Source: an uncultured Acidobacteriota bacterium (GTDB lineage: Bacteria; Acidobacteriota; Blastocatellia; RBC074). Taken from it: a DNA stretch of 64,000 nt. The first letter of the stretch is position 1; the number at the start of each line of letters is the position of its first letter. The translations under genes and the position numbers were made by a program. The stretch lies in assembly GCA_902825875.1 (NCBI GenBank), contig CADECP010000004.1:186001-250000 (forward strand), given 5' to 3'. Under the pieces are notes generated by a model. It had not been told where the DNA came from. It saw only the letters and a list, made by a program, of their open reading frames with translations, and searched no databases. Shown in pieces: positions 20,105 to 29,055 of the stretch.

Positions 20105-20147
20105 GCGCAGCCTTCTTGCTTGCAAGAAGGCTGCGCGCTCGTTTTTT
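20105..20147 (+). terminator. Strong intrinsic terminator after the DUF1080 gene
   Basis: GCGCAGCCTTCTTGC (20105-20119) pairs exactly with GCAAGAAGGCTGCGC (20122-20136) over a two-base gap; the effective loop is slightly larger after fraying. Six T residues follow at 20142-20147. Confidence 0.9.
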
Positions 20148-20167
20148 CATCAACCAAAACCACCGAT

Positions 20168-20277
20168 AGGACTTACGCTCGTGTCGGTAGCCTGCGCGTA
20201 AGCAAGGGCTTTTTTCACCAAACCCAAGCCCTTCCTGATGGTCGGGCTACTGACACAGCAGGTTTTGCGTAAGTCCT
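20168..20277. repeat. 110-base imperfect hairpin element
   Basis: The outer arms AGGACTTACGC and GCGTAAGTCCT (20168-20178, 20267-20277) are exact. A second pair, GTGTCGGTAGCC with GGCTACTGACAC, and an inner AAGGGCTT/AAGCCCTT pair continue the fold. It resembles a non-coding mobile repeat (MITE-like). A structured RNA cannot be excluded. Confidence 0.65.
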
Positions 20278-20341
20278 GACCGAATTGGCAAATCGGCAAT
20301 CGGATGGCAGAATGCGCGACTTCCGAAAAGAGGTTTCTATT

Positions 20342-20833
20342 ATGGCTGAACGCATCAATTTCTTTTTGCAGTGGGAAGAGTATTTCGCGGCGCAGGAATT
20401 TTTTCGCCGCAGTCGCCAAACCGTCGCGCCTGAATGGCGGGCGGGCGGAGCATTTTTGCTGATCGGGTTGATCTTGCTGTTTGTCGAAGGGATGAGCCTT
20501 TTTGCCGTTCTGGCTTTGGTGATTGGCGTGGCGGTGATGATTCTGGCTTCGCAAGTTCGCCGTTGGTCGTCGAAACACAAATGGCAACGCGAACCGCTTT
20601 ATGAAACCGAACACGAAGTTTCGTTCAGCGACGATGGCGTGTATTTCCGCATGGGCGTGATCGAATCCAACCTGGATTGGAAGTATTACCAGCGCGTGAT
20701 GGAAAGCCCGAACGGGTTGCTGATGGTTTACGGCAACGATTCGTTCAACCTGCTGCCGAAACGCGCGTTTGCCGATGAAACCCTGTTCTCTCAATTTCGC
20801 TCACTAGCGATAAAAAATCTGAAAACACAGTAG
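20342..20833 (+). CDS. YcxB-like membrane protein
   Basis: A 163-residue protein with two adjacent membrane helices (about 37-80: GAFLLIGLILLFVEGMSLFA and LALVIGVAVMILA) and a C-terminal beta-rich domain (HEVSFSDDGVYFR, LDWKYYQRVMES, LLPKRAF). This is the layout of YcxB-like family proteins of unknown function. The ATG at 20342 is chosen for its GAGG upstream and because the domain starts there; an earlier in-frame start would translate repeat sequence. Confidence 0.75.
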   Translation: MAERINFFLQWEEYFAAQEFFRRSRQTVAPEWRAGGAFLLIGLILLFVEGMSLFAVLALVIGVAVMILASQVRRWSSKHKWQREPLYETEHEVSFSDDGVYFRMGVIESNLDWKYYQRVMESPNGLLMVYGNDSFNLLPKRAFADETLFSQFRSLAIKNLKTQ

Positions 20834-20863
20834 CCAGTCAACAGCAAACAGTAGGAAACACAA

Positions 20864-20898
<35 letters not shown>

Positions 20899-20904
20899 TG
20901 AATT

Positions 20905-22119
20905 ATGACAATAGACGAACAAATCGCATTTTTGACCAAAGGCTGCGTGGACGTGATCCCCGCCGAAGAGTTGAAAAAGAAGCTGGAGCAATCGGCGGCC
21001 ACCGGGCGACCATTGCGCGTCAAACTCGGAGCCGACCCGACTGCGCCGGACATTCATCTTGGCCATTCGGTGGTCATTCGCAAAATGAAAGCCTTTCAGC
21101 AACTCGGCCACGACGTGATTTTTCTGATTGGCGATTTCACCGGAATGATCGGCGATCCGACGGGACGCAACACGACTCGCCCGCCGCTCACCCGCGAACA
21201 GATTTTGGCGAACGCCGAAACCTACAAGACGCAAATTTTCAAACTGCTTGATCCCGACAAAACAATCATCGAGTTCAACGCGAACTGGCTGAACGCTTTC
21301 AAACCGGAAGACTTTGTCCGGCTGACGGCCAAAGTCACGTTGGCGCAGATTCTGGAACGCGACGATTTTTCCAAACGCCTGGCTGCTGGTGTGCCGATCA
21401 GTTTGCACGAACTGCTGTATCCGCTGGCGCAAGGTTACGATTCTGTGGCGCTGAAAGCCGACATCGAACTCGGCGGAACGGATCAGAAATTCAATTTGCT
21501 GATGGCGCGCGAAATTCAGCGGGCTTACGGCGTCGAAGCTCAGGTCATTATGACCACGCCTTTGCTGGAAGGTCTGGACGGCGTGGAAAAGATGTCGAAG
21601 TCGAAAAACAACTACATCGGCATTGCCGAATCGCCCGATGAGATGTTCGGCAAGGTCATGTCCATCAGCGACGATTTGATGTGGCGGTATTACACGTTGG
21701 TGACCGATCTGATCCCGGCGGAAGTGGCGCAGTTGAAAGCCAACGTCGAATCCGGCGCAAAACATCCGCGCGACGCCAAAGTCGAACTGGCCAAACACAT
21801 CATCGCGGATTTTCATTCGCAATCCGCCGCCGCTGAAGCCGAAGCCGAATTCAATCGCCGGTTCCGCGAACATCAGGCTCCAACCGACATTGAAACCCGT
21901 TCGATCAAGGCCGCCGGAAGCATCAAGCTGGTGGATTTGCTGACGCAAACCGGTTTGGCAGCTTCAAAAGCCGAAGTTCGCCGGCTGATTCAACAAGGCG
22001 GAGTTCGAGTGAACAACGAGCGCATCGGCGATACAGCGGCAGAAATTGACACCGCCGCTGCCAAAGAAGCCTTGCTGCAAGTCGGCAGATTGAAGTTCTT
22101 GAAGGTTATGTTTGAGTAA
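20905..22119 (+). CDS. tyrS: Tyrosyl-tRNA synthetase
   Basis: A 404-residue class I synthetase that charges tRNA-Tyr. The HIGH motif is HLGH in APDIHLGHSVV (about residue 50), and KMSKS is VEKMSKSKNNYIG (about 230). A C-terminal S4 RNA-binding domain is visible in AASKAEVRRLIQQGGVRVNN. The compact form with HLGH and FLIGDFTGMIGDPTGRN is the TyrZ-like subfamily. The region before the ATG is a heptamer repeat and contains no normal ribosome-binding site. Confidence 0.97.
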   Translation: MTIDEQIAFLTKGCVDVIPAEELKKKLEQSAATGRPLRVKLGADPTAPDIHLGHSVVIRKMKAFQQLGHDVIFLIGDFTGMIGDPTGRNTTRPPLTREQILANAETYKTQIFKLLDPDKTIIEFNANWLNAFKPEDFVRLTAKVTLAQILERDDFSKRLAAGVPISLHELLYPLAQGYDSVALKADIELGGTDQKFNLLMAREIQRAYGVEAQVIMTTPLLEGLDGVEKMSKSKNNYIGIAESPDEMFGKVMSISDDLMWRYYTLVTDLIPAEVAQLKANVESGAKHPRDAKVELAKHIIADFHSQSAAAEAEAEFNRRFREHQAPTDIETRSIKAAGSIKLVDLLTQTGLAASKAEVRRLIQQGGVRVNNERIGDTAAEIDTAAAKEALLQVGRLKFLKVMFE

Positions 22120-22224
22120 TTTTGGGCGGGTGCTTGACCGACTTCAGGTCGGCTCATATAATCGCGCCCGTTTCCGATCAAGGCATAACTCAAATCACTT
22201 CAAAGCTTTGGTTGTTGAAAATGT

Positions 22225-22311
22225 GGGGACGTGGCGGAATTGGTAGACGCGCGGGTCTCAAAAACCCGTTACCTTACGGTAGTGTGGGTTCGATTCCCAC
22301 CATCCCCACCA
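22225..22311 (+). tRNA. tRNA-Leu(CAA)
   Basis: An 87-base tRNA with a long variable arm. The acceptor GGGGACG pairs with CATCCCC, except for one C-A opposition at the sixth pair. The D arm is GGCGGAATTGGTAGACGC. The anticodon arm CGGGT-CTCAAAA-ACCCG gives anticodon CAA, and the T arm is GTGGG-TTCGATT-CCCAC. The 3' CCA is encoded. It would read UUG. Confidence 0.95.
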
Positions 22312-22493
22312 TTCATTTCTTTCCTTTCGTAATCAGAATCCCAAAACATCGAAAAACCAGTGGTTGACGGTCGCAATTCGGGTCAGTAAAGTTTCGGCTC
22401 GGTTGGCAACAGCCGCAAAAACAATTCCCAATCGGCTGTCCTCATCACAATGGCTGGTTGTGACATTCATCAAATCAAGAACGGACAACTGCA

Positions 22494-24638
22494 ATGAGCA
22501 ATAAAACTGATCGTGCCCTGCCGGTTCGCATCGGGCGTTTGAGCGAACTGGCGAATAATCTTTGGTGGAGTTGGCATCCCGACGCCGACTTGTTGTTTCA
22601 GCATCTGGATAAAACTTTGTGGGAGATGATGCACCACAACCCCGTCAAATTTTTGCAGCAGGTGTCGCCTGCCAAACTGGATGGCGCAGCCGCCAACCCG
22701 GCCTTTCTGCGACATTACGACGGCATCATGTTGGCGTTCGACAAGGCACGTTCCGCCAAAGGCACGTGGTTTTCCGAAAAGTATCCGCAACTGGCCGACC
22801 GACCGATTGCTTATTTTTCGGCGGAGTTCGGATTGCACGTTTCGCTGCCGATTTATTCCGGCGGTTTGGGAATTCTGGCTGGCGATCATTGCAAAGAAGC
22901 CAGCGACATCGGCTTGCCGCTGGTCGGCGTAGGGTTTGTTTATCAGCTCGGTTATTTCATACAGCGCATTACCGGCGAAGGGCGTCAGGATTCGATTTAC
23001 GAACCGCTGGATTATTCGGCGACGCCGCTGGAGCCAGTGATTTCGCGCGACAGCGAAGGCGGTTTGCTGAAAGTCGAAGTCGGCGGGCGTTGCGTTCACG
23101 TTGCCGTCTGGCGCGTCAAGCTGGGTTCGATTTCGGTTTATTTGATGGACGCCAACGTCGAAGAAAATCATTCGTGGGATCGGGAACTGACTTCACGGTT
23201 GTATGGCGGCGATCAGGAAATGCGTATTCGCCAGGAAATCGTGCTCGGCATTGGCGGCGTGCGGATGCTGGAACGGTTGGGAATTCGCCCAGCAGTGTTT
23301 CACGCCAACGAAGGCCACGCTGCTTTTATGATGTTGGAACGAATTCGCGTGCTGGTGCAGGCCGGAAAGAGTTTCAAAGAAGCCGCCGACGCTGTGCGCG
23401 AAACAACAGTGTTCACCACGCATACTCCGGTTCCGGCTGGGCACGATGCGTTTCCGTTTCATCTGGTCGAAACGCAATTTGCCGGGTACTGGGAATCGTT
23501 GGGACTGGATCGAGAACAGTTTTTCGCGCTCGGCGAACATCCCGATGGCGGAGCGCCCAACTTCAACATGACCGCGCTGGCTTTGCGACTGGCCGCCAGA
23601 TGTAACGGCGTCAGTTTGCTGCACGGGCGGGTTTCGCGGCAGATGTGGCATTCGATGTGGCCGGAGCGCACAGAAGACGAAGTTCCAATCACGCACATCA
23701 CCAACGGAGTTCACACGCCGACCTGGATCGCGCCGGAAATGAATCGCCTGTTTGCCAAACATCTCGGCCACGATTGGCTGGCAAAACACGACGACCCGAC
23801 TTTCTGGGAACGCATTGAAAACATTCCCGACGCCGAAATGTGGCAGGTCAAACAGCAGTTGAAACACAAACTGTTCAACTTCATGCGCGAACGAGTTCGG
23901 CAGGATTGGATCACCGAAACCGCAGGGCCGGTCAGAGTTTTGACTGGCGGAACCTTGCTCAACCCCGACGCGCTGACCATTGGCTTTGCCCGACGTTTTG
24001 CCACGTACAAACGCGCCGCGCTGATTTTCCGCAGCCTGGATCGGTTGAAGAAAATCTTCCACGACGAATGGCAACCCGTGCAGATCATTTTCGCCGGCAA
24101 AGCTCATCCGGCGGATTTGCCCGGACGCAGCTTGATTCACGAGATTTACCAGCTTGCGCGCGATCACAATCTAGGAGGCCGAATCGCCTTTGTCGAAAAT
24201 TACGACATTCACGTCGCCAAACATCTGGTTCGCGGCGTGGATGTGTGGCTGAACAATCCGCGCGTACCGCTCGAAGCCAGCGGAACCAGTGGCCAAAAAG
24301 CTGCGCTCAACGGCGTGCCGCATCTGAGCGTGCTGGATGGTTGGTGGTACGAAGGTTACAAAGGAACCAACGGCTGGGCGATTGAACCCGGCGTGCCCGA
24401 AGGCGTCAGCGAAGAGTACCGCGACGAAGCCGACGCCGAAGCTCTGTACCGAGTGCTGGAAACCGAAGTCGTGCCGCTGTATTTCGATCGTGACAGCGAC
24501 GGCGTTCCGCGCCGTTGGATTCATTTGCTGAAAGAAGCCATTCGCACCGCTGCGCCGACTTTCAGCGCGCGTCGTATGGTCAAGGATTACGCCGAACGCA
24601 TGTACGTCCCGGCAATGAACGCTTCCAATCAAAATTGA
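22494..24638 (+). CDS. glgP: Alpha-glucan phosphorylase (GT35)
   Basis: A 714-residue member of the short (Thermotoga-type) alpha-glucan phosphorylases. It releases glucose-1-phosphate from glycogen or maltodextrins. Visible marks are the N-terminal LANNLWWSWHPDADLLF, PIAYFSAEFGLHVSLPIYSG, GVGFVYQLGYFIQ, and EASGTSGQKAALNGVPHLS, where the Lys (about 602) binds pyridoxal phosphate. The protein appears complete. It lies downstream of tRNA-Leu with a 183-base gap, and no other glycogen genes are nearby. Confidence 0.95.
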   Translation: MSNKTDRALPVRIGRLSELANNLWWSWHPDADLLFQHLDKTLWEMMHHNPVKFLQQVSPAKLDGAAANPAFLRHYDGIMLAFDKARSAKGTWFSEKYPQLADRPIAYFSAEFGLHVSLPIYSGGLGILAGDHCKEASDIGLPLVGVGFVYQLGYFIQRITGEGRQDSIYEPLDYSATPLEPVISRDSEGGLLKVEVGGRCVHVAVWRVKLGSISVYLMDANVEENHSWDRELTSRLYGGDQEMRIRQEIVLGIGGVRMLERLGIRPAVFHANEGHAAFMMLERIRVLVQAGKSFKEAADAVRETTVFTTHTPVPAGHDAFPFHLVETQFAGYWESLGLDREQFFALGEHPDGGAPNFNMTALALRLAARCNGVSLLHGRVSRQMWHSMWPERTEDEVPITHITNGVHTPTWIAPEMNRLFAKHLGHDWLAKHDDPTFWERIENIPDAEMWQVKQQLKHKLFNFMRERVRQDWITETAGPVRVLTGGTLLNPDALTIGFARRFATYKRAALIFRSLDRLKKIFHDEWQPVQIIFAGKAHPADLPGRSLIHEIYQLARDHNLGGRIAFVENYDIHVAKHLVRGVDVWLNNPRVPLEASGTSGQKAALNGVPHLSVLDGWWYEGYKGTNGWAIEPGVPEGVSEEYRDEADAEALYRVLETEVVPLYFDRDSDGVPRRWIHLLKEAIRTAAPTFSARRMVKDYAERMYVPAMNASNQN

Positions 24639-24783
24639 CCTGCCAACTGATATAGCATTTGGAGTGCGACGGCTTGACGTTGCTATGGTGTTCTTCTGCA
24701 ACCGTGTTCTTCTTTGTCGCCGCTCTGACTGCGAATGAAAAGCGGCGTCAAGCTGCCGCACTCACATCTCGCCGCGTTTCGTG

Positions 24784-26841
24784 ATGAAAAAGTACGTCAT
24801 CAAAACGGACGTTACGCGCCAATCGCTCGTCAATTACCGCGAAGCGTTGAACGACGAACAGCGCGCGGTGGTGATGGCCGGAGCCGGGCCGCTGCTGGTT
24901 ATCGCCGGAGCCGGTTCGGGCAAAACTCGCGTCGTCACTTATCGCGTTGCTCGGTTGATCGAAGCAGGAATTGCGCCTGCTCGCATCTTGCTGGTGACGT
25001 TCACCAACCGAGCCGCGCGCGAAATGCTGGGCAGAGTCGAAAGTTTGCTGGCCGCAGACATTCGCCGCGTTTGGGGCGGGACGTTTCATTCCATAGCCAA
25101 CCGTTTACTCCGCCGCCACGCCGTCAGCCTGGGTTACGAAAACAATTTTTCGATCCTCGATGCCGAAGACGCCAAAGACCTGATTGATTCCTGCATTGAC
25201 GAAGCCGCGATTGACACGCGTAGCCGCCGCTTTCCCAAAGGCGAAGTGCTGCGCGAAATGTTCAGCTTTGCCACCAACACTGACACGCCGCTGGATCAAT
25301 TGATCGTCGCCAAATATCCGCACTTTGAAATGCTGACCAGCCAAATCAAGCGCGTTGATTTGCTTTACCAACAGCGAAAGCTGGAACGCAACGCGATGGA
25401 TTACGACGATTTGCTGTTGAACTGGAAACGGTTGATGAGCGAAAAGCCGGACATTGCCGCGATTTACCAGGAACAGTTCCAGCACATTCTGGTGGACGAA
25501 TATCAGGACACGAACACGTTGCAAGCCGAGATTGTTGATCTGGTCGCCGCTAAACATCGCAATTTGATGGTGGTCGGCGACGACGCGCAAAGCATCTTTG
25601 GCTGGCGCGGCGCGAACTTCAAAAACATCTTCGAGTTTCAAAAACGCTACGCCGACGCGCAACTCTTTAAGCTGGAAAACAATTACCGTTCGTCACCGGA
25701 AATTTTGATGCTGGCCAACGCTTCGGTTTCGATGAATCGCCAGCAGTTCCCAAAACATCTGCAAGCCAAACGTCCAAGCCGCAACTTCACGCCCGCGCTG
25801 ATTCCGGCGCGCGACGCCGAACAGCAGGCGGCTTTTGTCGCGGCTAGAATTCTGGATTTGCGCGACGAAGGCGTGCCGCTGGACGAAATGGCCGTGCTCT
25901 ATCGTTCGCACTTTCATTCGCTGGAATTGCAGTTGGAACTGACGCGGCGCGGCATTCCTTACGACGTGCGGTCTGGAGTCAGGTTTTTCGAGCAGGCTCA
26001 CATCAAAGACGTGACTTCGTATTTGCGACTGGTGACGAATCCGCGCGATGAACTGGCGTGGAAGCGCGTGCTGAAGCTGATTCCGAAAATCGGCAACGCG
26101 ACGGCTTCGCGCGTCTGGGAACGATTGGCCTTTGCCGAAGAGCCGCTCGCGTTGGTGCGAACCGATGAATTTGCCAAAGCTTTGCCAAAAGGCGCTGCGG
26201 TTGGCTGGTGCGAATTTGCCGAACTCATCAAAGAATTGACCGCGCCCGAAACCGTCAACAACCCGGCGAAACAGATCGAACTGGTGCTGGCTCGCGGCTA
26301 TCTGGAATACCTCCAGGCGAATTATGAAAACTCTGACGCGCGTGAAGAAGACTTGCGGCAACTGGCGAACTTCGCCGGGCGGTACGATACGACTGATGTT
26401 TTTTTGAGCGAACTGGCCTTGCTGAACACCGAACGCTTTTCGGCTCCGGGCGCAGTTGTCGGCGAAGACGTGATCGAAGGCGGCGACGAAGATGAACGAT
26501 TGGCGCTGTCTTCGATTCATCAGGCGAAGGGTTTGGAATGGCGCGCGGTGTTTTTGATTTGGGCAGCCGACGGGCGATTACCTTCCAGCCGCAGCCTGCG
26601 CGACATCGAAGGCGAAGAAGAAGAGCGCCGATTGTTTTACGTCGCGCTGACCCGCGCGCAAGATGAACTTTATGTTTGCTTTCCGCTGGTCGAAAGCGAC
26701 CGTTCGCGGCAAACTGTCCTGCATCGCCCGTCAAGATTCGTCACCGAAGTTCCGCGCGAACTGATGGAAATCTGGAGCGTGGACGAAGAACAACCGCAAC
26801 TGGAAATGCTGGAAACAACCGAAACGAAGTACATCAATTGA
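24784..26841 (+). CDS. UvrD/Rep-type superfamily 1 ATP-dependent DNA helicase
   Basis: A 685-residue SF1A helicase. Motif Q/I reads LNDEQRAVVMAGAGPLLVIA then GAGSGKT (about 43). Motif II is VDEYQDTN (about 238), motif III GDDAQSIFGWRGA, motif V SSIHQAKGLEWRAVF and motif VI LFYVALTRAQDELY. It unwinds DNA 3' to 5' in repair or replication restart. It is slightly shorter than UvrD or PcrA and lacks their extended C-terminus. I take the ATG at 24784, although a GTG lies directly before it. The next gene follows after 16 bases, which suggests co-transcription. Confidence 0.93.
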   Translation: MKKYVIKTDVTRQSLVNYREALNDEQRAVVMAGAGPLLVIAGAGSGKTRVVTYRVARLIEAGIAPARILLVTFTNRAAREMLGRVESLLAADIRRVWGGTFHSIANRLLRRHAVSLGYENNFSILDAEDAKDLIDSCIDEAAIDTRSRRFPKGEVLREMFSFATNTDTPLDQLIVAKYPHFEMLTSQIKRVDLLYQQRKLERNAMDYDDLLLNWKRLMSEKPDIAAIYQEQFQHILVDEYQDTNTLQAEIVDLVAAKHRNLMVVGDDAQSIFGWRGANFKNIFEFQKRYADAQLFKLENNYRSSPEILMLANASVSMNRQQFPKHLQAKRPSRNFTPALIPARDAEQQAAFVAARILDLRDEGVPLDEMAVLYRSHFHSLELQLELTRRGIPYDVRSGVRFFEQAHIKDVTSYLRLVTNPRDELAWKRVLKLIPKIGNATASRVWERLAFAEEPLALVRTDEFAKALPKGAAVGWCEFAELIKELTAPETVNNPAKQIELVLARGYLEYLQANYENSDAREEDLRQLANFAGRYDTTDVFLSELALLNTERFSAPGAVVGEDVIEGGDEDERLALSSIHQAKGLEWRAVFLIWAADGRLPSSRSLRDIEGEEEERRLFYVALTRAQDELYVCFPLVESDRSRQTVLHRPSRFVTEVPRELMEIWSVDEEQPQLEMLETTETKYIN

Positions 26842-26857
26842 AACTGGAGACCCGACC

Positions 26858-28495
26858 ATGAAACTCACTCGTCAAATTCGCCTGGCAGTCGTTTTGCTGT
26901 TGGCGTTCGCGCTTTCGATGCCTGCCGCTCTGGCGCAAGGCAAGCAGGACGAGCAACTCGATTACGCGATGATCGCCAAAATCCGCGAAGAAGGTTTGAA
27001 CCGTTCGCAAGTGATGGAGCACATCAGTTGGCTGTCGGATGTTTATGGCCCGCGCCTGACCGGTTCGCCCGCCATCAAACAGGCCAGCCAATGGGCGCAA
27101 AAGAAATTCAACGAATGGGGCCTGGTCAGCATTCACGAAGAAGAATTCGCGTTTGGCAAAGGCTGGTCGCTGGTGCGGTTCAGCGCACACATGACCGAAC
27201 CGCAAGTGTCTCCGCTGATCGGTTATCCGAAATCGTGGACGCCGGGGACTGCGGGAACAATCAACGCCGATGTTGTGTACGCGCCGATTCGCACCGAAGC
27301 CGACTTTGAAAAGTTTCGCGGCAAGCTGAAAGGCAAAATCGTGCTGGCGCAAACGGCTCGGCAGGTGCGGATGTTGGAAGGCCGCATAGTTTTGAAAATG
27401 ACGGAAGACGACATCAAAGAAGTCGGCACGACTCCTGTGCCAGCGGCCAGACGCGGCGGAGCGGCTGCTGACGGCGACTTTCGCGCACAAGCGGGTTTTC
27501 AAAACAAGCTGCGCGATTTCTTGCTGGCCGAAGGCGTTGCGGCAGTCTTTGATCGTGGCAGCGACGGTGACTTGTCTGCTGGCGGCAGCGAGATGGGTTG
27601 GCAAACTCAGCGCGTAGACGGCGGAACGATCTTTGTGCAATCCGGCGGAACGCGCGATCAGAACGCAGGCAAAGTTCCGCCCTCTGTCGTGCTGGCTGTC
27701 GAACATTACAACCGCATGATTCGCATTCTGGAAAAAGGCGTTCCGGTCAAAGTCGAACTAAACATCCAGGCTCAGTTTCACGACGAAGCGACGAAAAACG
27801 GTTTCAACCTGATTGCCGAAATTCCCGGCACGGATTTGAAAGATGAAGTGGTGATGATCGGCGCGCATTTCGATTCTCATCATTCCGGCACAGGAGCTAC
27901 CGACAATGCAACCGGTTCGGCGGCGATGATGGAAGCTTTGCGAATTCTGAAAGCCGTCGGCGCGAAACCTCGCCGAACGATTCGCATCGGTTTGTGGGGC
28001 GGCGAAGAGCAGGGCTTGCTGGGTTCGCGCGCTTATGCCAGAGAGCATTTTGCGGACGCTTCGACTTTTCAAAGCTCTGGGCAACTCAAACCCGAACACG
28101 AAAAGCTGTCGGCGTATTTCAACATTGATAACGGCACGGGACGGATTCGTGGCGTTTGGATGCAAGGCAATCTGGCCGTCAAACGTATCTTTGAACAATG
28201 GATCGAACCGCTCGGCGATTTGGGCGTGAACCTGTTGGGGCCGCGTTCGGTCAGCAGCACTGATCACGTTGCGTTTGATTCAATCGGTTTGCCCGCATTT
28301 CAGTTCATTCAGGAACGGCTGGAATACAATTCGCGCACGCACCATTCCAACATGGACACGGTTGACCATGTTCAGCGGGATGATATGGTGCAGATGGCGA
28401 CGGTCGTGGCCGTGTTCGCGTACAATGCGGCCATGCGGAACGAAAAACTTCCGCGCAAAGCTTTGCCCACATCACAACGGCAAGGCCGAAATTAA
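26858..28495 (+). CDS. Secreted M28 family zinc aminopeptidase with PA-like insertion
   Basis: A 545-residue exported metallopeptidase with a signal peptide ending at AALAQ. A PA-type insertion at about 120-290 contains FRGKLKGKIVLAQTA. The M28 catalytic core has MIGAHFDSHHSG (zinc His, about 337), TGATDNATGSA (bridging Asp), GLWGGEEQGLLGSRAYA (catalytic Glu and zinc Glu, about 382) and SSTDHVAFDS near the end. It removes N-terminal residues or processes peptides outside the cytoplasm. GGAG precedes the ATG. Confidence 0.92.
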   Translation: MKLTRQIRLAVVLLLAFALSMPAALAQGKQDEQLDYAMIAKIREEGLNRSQVMEHISWLSDVYGPRLTGSPAIKQASQWAQKKFNEWGLVSIHEEEFAFGKGWSLVRFSAHMTEPQVSPLIGYPKSWTPGTAGTINADVVYAPIRTEADFEKFRGKLKGKIVLAQTARQVRMLEGRIVLKMTEDDIKEVGTTPVPAARRGGAAADGDFRAQAGFQNKLRDFLLAEGVAAVFDRGSDGDLSAGGSEMGWQTQRVDGGTIFVQSGGTRDQNAGKVPPSVVLAVEHYNRMIRILEKGVPVKVELNIQAQFHDEATKNGFNLIAEIPGTDLKDEVVMIGAHFDSHHSGTGATDNATGSAAMMEALRILKAVGAKPRRTIRIGLWGGEEQGLLGSRAYAREHFADASTFQSSGQLKPEHEKLSAYFNIDNGTGRIRGVWMQGNLAVKRIFEQWIEPLGDLGVNLLGPRSVSSTDHVAFDSIGLPAFQFIQERLEYNSRTHHSNMDTVDHVQRDDMVQMATVVAVFAYNAAMRNEKLPRKALPTSQRQGRN

Positions 28496-28513
28496 GAGGG
28501 AGGATTTGGCAAG

Positions 28514-28987
28514 ATGAACGATGTTACGGTGAAATTGAATTGGACAGGTGGGCTGGCGTTTACAGCCGTCAATTCCACAGGTCTGGAAACGGTGCTCGAT
28601 GGCGACCGTAAAGCAGGCGCAAGCCCGGTGGAAATTTTGATGGAAGCTCTGGGCGCGTGCGCGGCGATTGATGTCGTCGTTATTATGGAAAAGGTCAAAA
28701 CGCCGCTTCAGAAACTGGAAGTCGTCGTGGATGGCGACCGCCGGATAACCGAACCGCGTTATGTCGAAAACGTCCGCGTGGCGTTTGACGCCTGGGGCGA
28801 AGGCATCAACCCCGACAAGCTGGCGCGCGCGATCAATCTTTCCATCGGCAAGTATTGCAGCGTCTTTCATTCGCTGCGGACGGATTTGAAACTGGTCGCC
28901 AAGTTCCGCGTTCACGCCGTCGGCGCTGCGGTTTCGGGCGATTACCAGGAAGTCGAAATGTCCGTGCCAACCGGCGAACTTCAATGA
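28514..28987 (+). CDS. OsmC/Ohr family protein
   Basis: A 157-residue OsmC-fold protein with the two conserved Cys in EALGACAAIDVV (about 53) and IGKYCSVFHSL (about 116). Such proteins reduce organic hydroperoxides through a Cys pair. It resembles the YhfA-like OsmC branch more than Ohr. The start follows GAGGG closely. The gene ends two bases before an extended palindrome shared with the convergent oxidoreductase gene. Confidence 0.9.
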   Translation: MNDVTVKLNWTGGLAFTAVNSTGLETVLDGDRKAGASPVEILMEALGACAAIDVVVIMEKVKTPLQKLEVVVDGDRRITEPRYVENVRVAFDAWGEGINPDKLARAINLSIGKYCSVFHSLRTDLKLVAKFRVHAVGAAVSGDYQEVEMSVPTGELQ

Positions 28988-28988
28988 A

Positions 28989-29055
28989 TCAGTACCGCGC
29001 GCGTTAGCAAGCGGTTAGCTGGCGAATCTTCGATTGCTAACGCGCGCGGTACTGA
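28989..29055. repeat. 22-base-pair palindrome at a convergent gene junction
   Basis: The arms 28989-29010 and 29034-29055 are perfect inverted copies around a 23-base spacer. They share the core AGTACCGCGCGCGTTAGCAA. The right arm supplies the last codons and stop of the oxidoreductase. It may act as a two-way terminator, although T-runs are absent. Confidence 0.85.
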
